Virus record (IMG/VR): IMGVR_UViG_3300020123_000239
Location: 1 to 41,490 of that record
Strand: one strand, 5' to 3'
Source: a virus
DNA length: 41,490 bases
The notes under the pieces are model-generated. The model had not been told where the DNA came from, made no database searches, and was given only the letters and a program-made list of their open reading frames with translations. Below are positions 37,963 through 41,490 of the stretch, in pieces; within the stretch, counting starts at the first letter, position 1, and every line of letters starts with the position of its first letter. Position numbers and translations under genes: made by a program.

Positions 37963-37978
37963 ACGGGATTTATCGGCA
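37961..37978 (-). promoter_or_regulatory. late element copy A
   Basis: TGCCGATAAATCCCGTGT on the leftward strand, 6 nt after the sigma-factor stop. It contains an exact GCCGATAA. Its end overlaps the GTG start of the HTH gene by 2 nt. Confidence 0.6.
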
Positions 37979-37984
37979 AGCCGA

Positions 37985-38590
37985 CTATGCGACGCGCTTC
38001 TGTTCGACCAGGCGTGCGCGTGCGAGCCCGATATCGATCACGTTGCGCGCTTCTCCTGTCGAGATTCCCAGACGTCCGGCGACGTCGCGCAAGGGCCGCT
38101 CTTCCATGAACCGCATTTGGAGGGCTTCGGCTTCGTGCGGCGGTAAGTGGTCTAAGATCGAGACCACACGGCAGCGGGTTTCCACCGCCTCCGCGGCCTC
38201 GGAAGCACGGTGATCCGGGATTTCGATCCGCTCCCCATTGCCTGTTTTCCCGTAAAAATGTGGCGAACGCTCCGGATGGGCATAGGTCCGGAACTCGAAT
38301 GCATCCTCCACCGACGGGTTGGAATTTTCCCGGAGATGCCGGCGCCGGACCAGCTCGAGCATTTCGCCGCGGATCCGCCTCGAGGCGAAGGTCCGGAAGC
38401 TGGCGCCTGAACCGGGCCGGTACCGGCGGGCTGCCTGCACCAGGCCGATGTGGCCCGCGCCCTGGAAATCCTCCATGGAAACCTGGGGATGGGTGCGCCT
38501 GACGATGCGCGCGATCAATTCTACGAGGTCCGTGTTTTCTTCAACTTGCCTGTGGAACGACGATGCCGGGACGGACTCCCGGCGGGGCAT
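37985..38590 (-). CDS. sigma-70 family factor, FliA/SigB-like (group 3)
   Basis: 201 residues from ATG 38590; a longer frame to 38686 seems untranslated. Region 2 (17-86) includes DLVELIARIVRR, MEDFQGAGHIGLVQAARRYR, GSGASFRTFASRRIRGEML and ELVRRR. The RIRGxMLxE(L) signature of region 2.4 is shared with FliA and SigB-type sigmas, which recognise GCCGATAA-like -10 boxes. Region 4 (134-194) includes LDHLPPHEAEALQMRFMEE, then RDVAGRLGISTGEARNVIDI. Region 3 is reduced. As first gene of the leftward late unit it is well placed to direct host RNA polymerase to the late elements. Confidence 0.85.
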   Translation of the reverse strand: MPRRESVPASSFHRQVEENTDLVELIARIVRRTHPQVSMEDFQGAGHIGLVQAARRYRPGSGASFRTFASRRIRGEMLELVRRRHLRENSNPSVEDAFEFRTYAHPERSPHFYGKTGNGERIEIPDHRASEAAEAVETRCRVVSILDHLPPHEAEALQMRFMEERPLRDVAGRLGISTGEARNVIDIGLARARLVEQKRVA

Positions 38591-38659
38591 GACGATGACG
38601 CGACCCAAGTGGCCTCTCAGAAAAACTGTATTGAACTGCTGGTGAACACTGGTACTTAC

Positions 38660-38690
38660 GGTACTGTTTTTCACACAGGAAAACAATACC
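38660..38690. promoter_or_regulatory. operator-like inverted repeat upstream of the sigma gene
   Basis: GGTACTGTTTTT and GAAAACAATACC are nearly perfect complements (11 of 12) separated by a few bases, in an AT-rich segment 70 nt upstream of the sigma-gene start. A further half-site GGTAC lies just before it. This layout suits repressor control of the late sigma gene. Confidence 0.45.
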
Positions 38691-38707
38691 CGCCCTTTGA
38701 GGTGGCC

Positions 38708-38732
38708 GTTTTTCCTATTCCAATAGAAAACC
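38708..38732. promoter_or_regulatory. second AT-rich inverted repeat
   Basis: TTTTCCTATT-CC-AATAGAAAA is an inverted repeat with one bulged base, 120-140 nt upstream of the sigma gene and of different sequence from the repeat at 38660. It may be a promoter/operator part. Confidence 0.4.
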
Positions 38733-39088
38733 GCGTTCGCTTTTCATTCGATTGTCACTTGGGGGCCATAGAGGTACCCTGACTACCATCGGTCGAGGCC
38801 GAAACGAGCGTTTGATTTGGGTTTTGGAAGGGTTTGAAGGGACCGGCCGTTCTGGTTGACCGGCCCCCGTTGCAATAGCGGACTCACTGAAAAGAAAGCG
38901 GGTAACCGCGAGGAAACCGCCTTCATGCGAAGGGTACCACAGGGACGGAACCATCGGAATCGGATTTCAACAGGCGGGAGGCGCGCCTGGTGAACCGGTC
39001 GATCCGCGGTTTTCTCACTCCGGCATTCAAATTCGGTACTTTTTCCGTTTTTCTATCGCTGGGATCGGTGTATCATTCGATCGATGGA

Positions 39089-39163
39089 GGGCCGGCCCTT
39101 CCAACGCTAGCCTATGGCGTTGGGTTTCGGGGGGCCGGTTCCTCCAACGCTCTACCCGAAACC
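39089..39163. repeat. repeat cluster next to the integrase, candidate attP/arm sites
   Basis: GGGCCGGNNCNTCCAACGCT occurs at 39089-39108 and 39132-39151. CCAACGC (39101-39107) pairs with GCGTTGG (39117-39123), and GGTTTCGGG (39123-39131) pairs with CCCGAAACC (39155-39163). Interlaced direct and inverted repeats beside a tyrosine integrase gene are typical of attachment-site arm and core DNA. The core cannot be defined without the host sequence. Confidence 0.45.
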
Positions 39164-39190
39164 GGAGCGGTGGTGAGCTGCCCCTCAACG

Positions 39191-40147
39191 TCACACCCCG
39201 AGCATCGAGACCGCACCCCGGAAACAGTCTTGCTTCCGGAAGTAGCGCCGGAGCACGTTCATGTCACGATGCCCGGTCTGGTGCGCGATCAACAAATCGC
39301 TGGCGCCACTTTCTCCGGCGGTCGTGACGAAGCCCGAGCGCAACGAGTGCCCCGAGTAGAATTGGGGGTCGAGTCCGATTCTCTGGGCGCACTGCTTCAC
39401 CACCAGGCCAATGCGTTCGGGGACGAGCGGCAACGCCTGCAAAGCTCCGGTAGACGCGAACCGCGTGAAGAGCGGCCCGGGGAAACCGCCGCGCCGCTCC
39501 ATCCAGTCAGCGAGCGCGCCCACTGGGCAAGTTTCGATCGCGCTGCCCTTGGGCAATCCGATCATGCGGCCTCTTCCCTCCTGATCGTTTTTCTCCCGGT
39601 TGATTCTCAGCAAGCATCCCGGCTCACAGAACTCCACGTCGTTCACGTGGAGAGCCGCGAGATTCGCCGAGCGCAGGGCGCTCACGAAACCGGTGAGGAT
39701 GATGGCGCGGTTGCGAATGGCGATTGGGGTTCCTTCGGCCGCAAGCGAGATCGCGATCGCGCGCACGTCGGCAAGTTGCAAGGGTCGCATGCGTCTCACT
39801 TGTTCGGTGCGCATTCGCTTCGCGCCGTGGATCAGTTGGCGCACGTCGCGAGTGACTGGAGACTTGAGCGAGAGCGCGCGATGCATGTAGGCGACGGCCG
39901 CGACGCGACGAGTAGCGGTCGAGGTTTTCTTGCCATCACTCAACATCGAGGTGGCGTAGAGCGAGACCGTTTCTTCCTCTGCCGGCAGCGCGCGCAGCTC
40001 CATGTCGAAGCACCATTTCTCGAAGTGCTTCCAGTCGTACTTGTAGCCTTGGCGCGTGTTGACGGCCAGGAGCGACTCAGTGAGTTTGGCCCGCTCGACA
40101 TGGAGTTGTTCGAGACGGGCAGCGATTTCTGGGGAGGTGTCGAACAT
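39191..40147 (-). CDS. int: tyrosine recombinase, phage integrase
   Basis: 318 residues. An N-terminal SAM-like core-binding domain (about 10-110, TRQGYKYDWKHFEKWCFDME) is followed by a catalytic domain with all expected residues: Arg159 (VSALRSANL), Lys186 (NREKND), His267 and Arg270 (GHSLRSGF), His293 (TGHRDM) and Tyr302 (VLRRYFRK). It has no lambda-type arm-binding N-terminal domain. It would insert the phage genome into the host chromosome. The long frame on the opposite strand is an artefact of GC-rich DNA. Confidence 0.93.
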   Translation of the reverse strand: MFDTSPEIAARLEQLHVERAKLTESLLAVNTRQGYKYDWKHFEKWCFDMELRALPAEEETVSLYATSMLSDGKKTSTATRRVAAVAYMHRALSLKSPVTRDVRQLIHGAKRMRTEQVRRMRPLQLADVRAIAISLAAEGTPIAIRNRAIILTGFVSALRSANLAALHVNDVEFCEPGCLLRINREKNDQEGRGRMIGLPKGSAIETCPVGALADWMERRGGFPGPLFTRFASTGALQALPLVPERIGLVVKQCAQRIGLDPQFYSGHSLRSGFVTTAGESGASDLLIAHQTGHRDMNVLRRYFRKQDCFRGAVSMLGV

Positions 40148-40488
40148 TCTCCGGATTGTGCCATCGATCGAGCAGAAACAATAGCTCTGCTTCGGTTATG
40201 GACAGCGGGAAAACGCGAGGGTTTCAGTACGCGTTGTAACGCGCGGACGAATCGGACACCAGGATTGTACCTCCCGGATGATGCCTTTCCCACAGAAAGG
40301 GGACCTCCACAAAGCCAGTTTTAGCTCGTGAGGCCGCAACACTAGTCGCCAAACTTTACTGCGGCTGTAACGAGTGCAATCCGCGCATGGGAGGCCTGGA
40401 TTCCATTCTCACATAAACCTCACCTTGCGTGGAAGCCCGTTTTTTCGCGGGTCTAACGATATTTCCAATTTTTGAAGGGTGAGGATTT
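40148..40488. other. 341-bp intergenic region between integrase and replication gene
   Basis: Divergent promoters for the integrase and the rightward early operon must lie here, but I cannot point to good -10/-35 pairs. It contains the palindrome CGCGTT-GT-AACGCG (40230-40243), which may be an operator, and a short CCCG-T6-CGCGGG hairpin near 40437. A strong AGGGTGAGG site precedes the ATG at 40489. No gene is seen. Confidence 0.45.
40230..40243. promoter_or_regulatory. operator-like palindrome
   Basis: CGCGTTGTAACGCG, a perfect 6+2+6 inverted repeat 83 nt upstream of the integrase start, in the divergent control region. Probably a regulator-binding site. Confidence 0.4.
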
Positions 40489-41490
40489 ATGGCTACAGCC
40501 ACAGTTAACCAAAACGGACAATCGACGAAAGCGAAGAAAGACCCCTACGTAACGACGCCCCCGGGCCAAAAGCACCAGTGCGACAACAGCCACCCGGAAT
40601 GCGTAGCCCTAGTGAAGCGGATGGGCAGCAAGCGAGGCTACAGCCCCATACCGCCAGACCAGCACCACTGGCAGAGCTTCGCCGGAGAGCCGCCGCTTTA
40701 CCGCATCTGGGCCTGGCTCTGCGATCACACGCTTGCCTGGGGTCACCGGTGCGAGTACGCGGTCGACAAAAACGGCAACGAGCTGCACCTGGAGCACATC
40801 GCGGCCGAACTCGACATGGACATCGCGAACGTGTACCGCTACTGGGACGAAGGCGCCAAGCGGGGAATCTGGAGGGGTGGAAAAAAGACCGAGGGGGAGC
40901 GCCGGCTTTTTCTATGCGGGAGCGTAGCCGAACCCGCGACGGAAGAAGCGAAGAAAAAAGTCTGCGCAGACAATTTCCCGCTTCACATCTGGAAGCAAAT
41001 AAAGGACTGGCCCCCCGAAGAGCGCGATCAGTTCAAGGCTGAGCTGGAACGGGTCGACGAGGAATACAAACAGGCTCTTTCAGCAGTAACAGCAGGGCTC
41101 AGACACATACGTGCTCAGAAAGAGGATAGCGTATGTGACCGTCGGGGTGTCAAGAATAATCGACAGGAGCACAAGAAAGACGGCGAGAGCGACGAAGAGG
41201 CGGCCGCCCGGCGGGCCCGGTTCGAGCCGATCCTCCCCGCCCTTGAACAGTATGTGCAGACAATTGCGACTCCGCACACAGTCGAAAACGAGACTTTGCA
41301 CAAAACCGAAAATGGCTCCGCACAAAGCCAAACCGACGACGCTACCTTATTGCCTGTATCCCCCATTAGCGGAGGCGAAGACAAAGCAGGCAGCTCGCTA
41401 CTGGATACAGGCGCGCGGGGCTCAGCAGCCAAACCTTTCCAACAAGGCAAGAAGTCCAAGTACCTACCCGCGGACGAATTGCCCGATTTC
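40489..41490 (+). CDS. putative replication initiator with winged-helix domain (cut by window end)
   Basis: Starts at ATG 40489 behind AGGGTGAGG and stays open to the window end (334 residues seen). Residues about 68-120 (YRIWAWLCDHTLAWGHRCEY, then HLEHIAAELDMDIANVYRYW) look like the winged-helix HTH of phage replication initiation proteins. The second half is charged and repetitive (QAEEA-type helices) with low-complexity linkers. In phase with the fragment at 1-84. First gene of the rightward unit, the usual place of a replication gene. The assignment is moderate. Confidence 0.65.
   Translation, partial: MATATVNQNGQSTKAKKDPYVTTPPGQKHQCDNSHPECVALVKRMGSKRGYSPIPPDQHHWQSFAGEPPLYRIWAWLCDHTLAWGHRCEYAVDKNGNELHLEHIAAELDMDIANVYRYWDEGAKRGIWRGGKKTEGERRLFLCGSVAEPATEEAKKKVCADNFPLHIWKQIKDWPPEERDQFKAELERVDEEYKQALSAVTAGLRHIRAQKEDSVCDRRGVKNNRQEHKKDGESDEEAAARRARFEPILPALEQYVQTIATPHTVENETLHKTENGSAQSQTDDATLLPVSPISGGEDKAGSSLLDTGARGSAAKPFQQGKKSKYLPADELPDF

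Larger units (their letters stand above)
38591..39190. other. 600-bp non-coding region between sigma gene and integrase
   Basis: I see no convincing gene; a 79-codon leftward frame at 38715-38954 has no ribosome site or protein-like pattern. The region should hold the sigma-gene promoter. It contains two operator-like inverted repeats (38660-38690, 38708-38732), a direct repeat GACCGGCC (near 38840 and 38860) and a repeat-rich block at 39089-39163. It is locally more AT-rich near 38590-38760 than the genes around it. Confidence 0.5.

Noticed and set aside
38715-38954. 79-codon leftward frame between sigma gene and integrase
   Set aside because: No SD sequence, no protein-like pattern and it overlaps operator-like repeats.
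38990-40324. 444-codon open frame on the + strand
   Set aside because: Antisense to the integrase, whose catalytic residues are all present on the other strand; composition is that of a shadow frame.
1-41490. tRNA genes, CRISPR arrays, insertion sequences
   Set aside because: Reading both strands I saw no cloverleaf-like gene with a TTCRANY loop context, no regularly spaced repeats with unique spacers, and no transposase other than the two phage recombinases. Dedicated tRNA and repeat searches were not possible here.

Overview
The window looks like the complete genome, or very nearly so, of a temperate P22-type podovirus of about 41.5 kb. It carries a P22-style head and tail module: small and large terminase, a 733-residue portal, scaffold, gp5-like coat, gp4-like connector proteins, a gp10-like stabilisation protein and three ejection proteins. 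It also carries a tyrosine integrase, a serine recombinase and a DNA adenine methylase. The reading frame open at the right edge (from 40489) continues in frame, without a stop, into the frame open at the left edge (to 84). This suggests a circular or circularly permuted molecule cut inside a replication-type gene. Composition is GC-rich. Many signal peptides end in Ala-x-Ala-Gln, a pattern I associate with Acidobacteriota; that host guess is inference only.

Layout. (1) Rightward early unit, 40489 across the junction to about 3711: a putative replication initiator, a chain of small overlapping genes, several of them Cys-rich, and finally an M15 peptidase endolysin. (2) Leftward unit, 11420 to 3708: a 219-residue unknown protein, an HNH-type nuclease, small membrane proteins, two overlapping signal-peptide genes, coiled-coil and zinc-finger proteins, a permuted NlpC/P60-like hydrolase, a serine recombinase and small genes. 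A lone rightward gene lies at 4163-4534. (3) A short rightward cassette, 11563-13206: zinc-ribbon protein, exported protein, adenine methylase. Units 2 and 3 start from face-to-face promoters whose -35 boxes share one palindrome at 11524-11534. (4) Leftward late unit, 38590 to 13270: a FliA/SigB-type sigma factor, a LuxR-type HTH protein, lysis-type membrane proteins, terminase, a cargo group with an exported protein, portal, scaffold, coat, four tandem gp4-like paralogues, gp10-like protein, tail or appendage proteins, three ejection proteins and a 58-residue membrane protein. (5) A leftward integrase (39191-40147), flanked by repeat-rich non-coding DNA.

The most interesting observation is an 18-bp element, TGCCGATRRATCMNGTGT, present five times. 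All copies are on the late strand, and each lies over or within 6 nt after the stop codon of a gene. Three copies abut or overlap a start codon. Its left half matches the GCCGATAA -10 box of sigma-28/FliA promoters, and the first gene of the late unit encodes a FliA-like sigma factor. The simplest model is a phage-encoded late sigma factor with its own promoter set, giving near-leaderless mRNAs at three sites. I see no conserved -35 box, so a mosaic boundary element remains an alternative.

Other notable points are the four-fold duplication of the gp4-like connector gene, near-identical GNRA-loop hairpins abutting the Shine-Dalgarno sequences of the coat and first ejection-protein genes, a 242-nt out-of-phase overlap of two signal-peptide genes, and seven genes for exported proteins. 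I saw no tRNA, rRNA, CRISPR array or insertion sequence.
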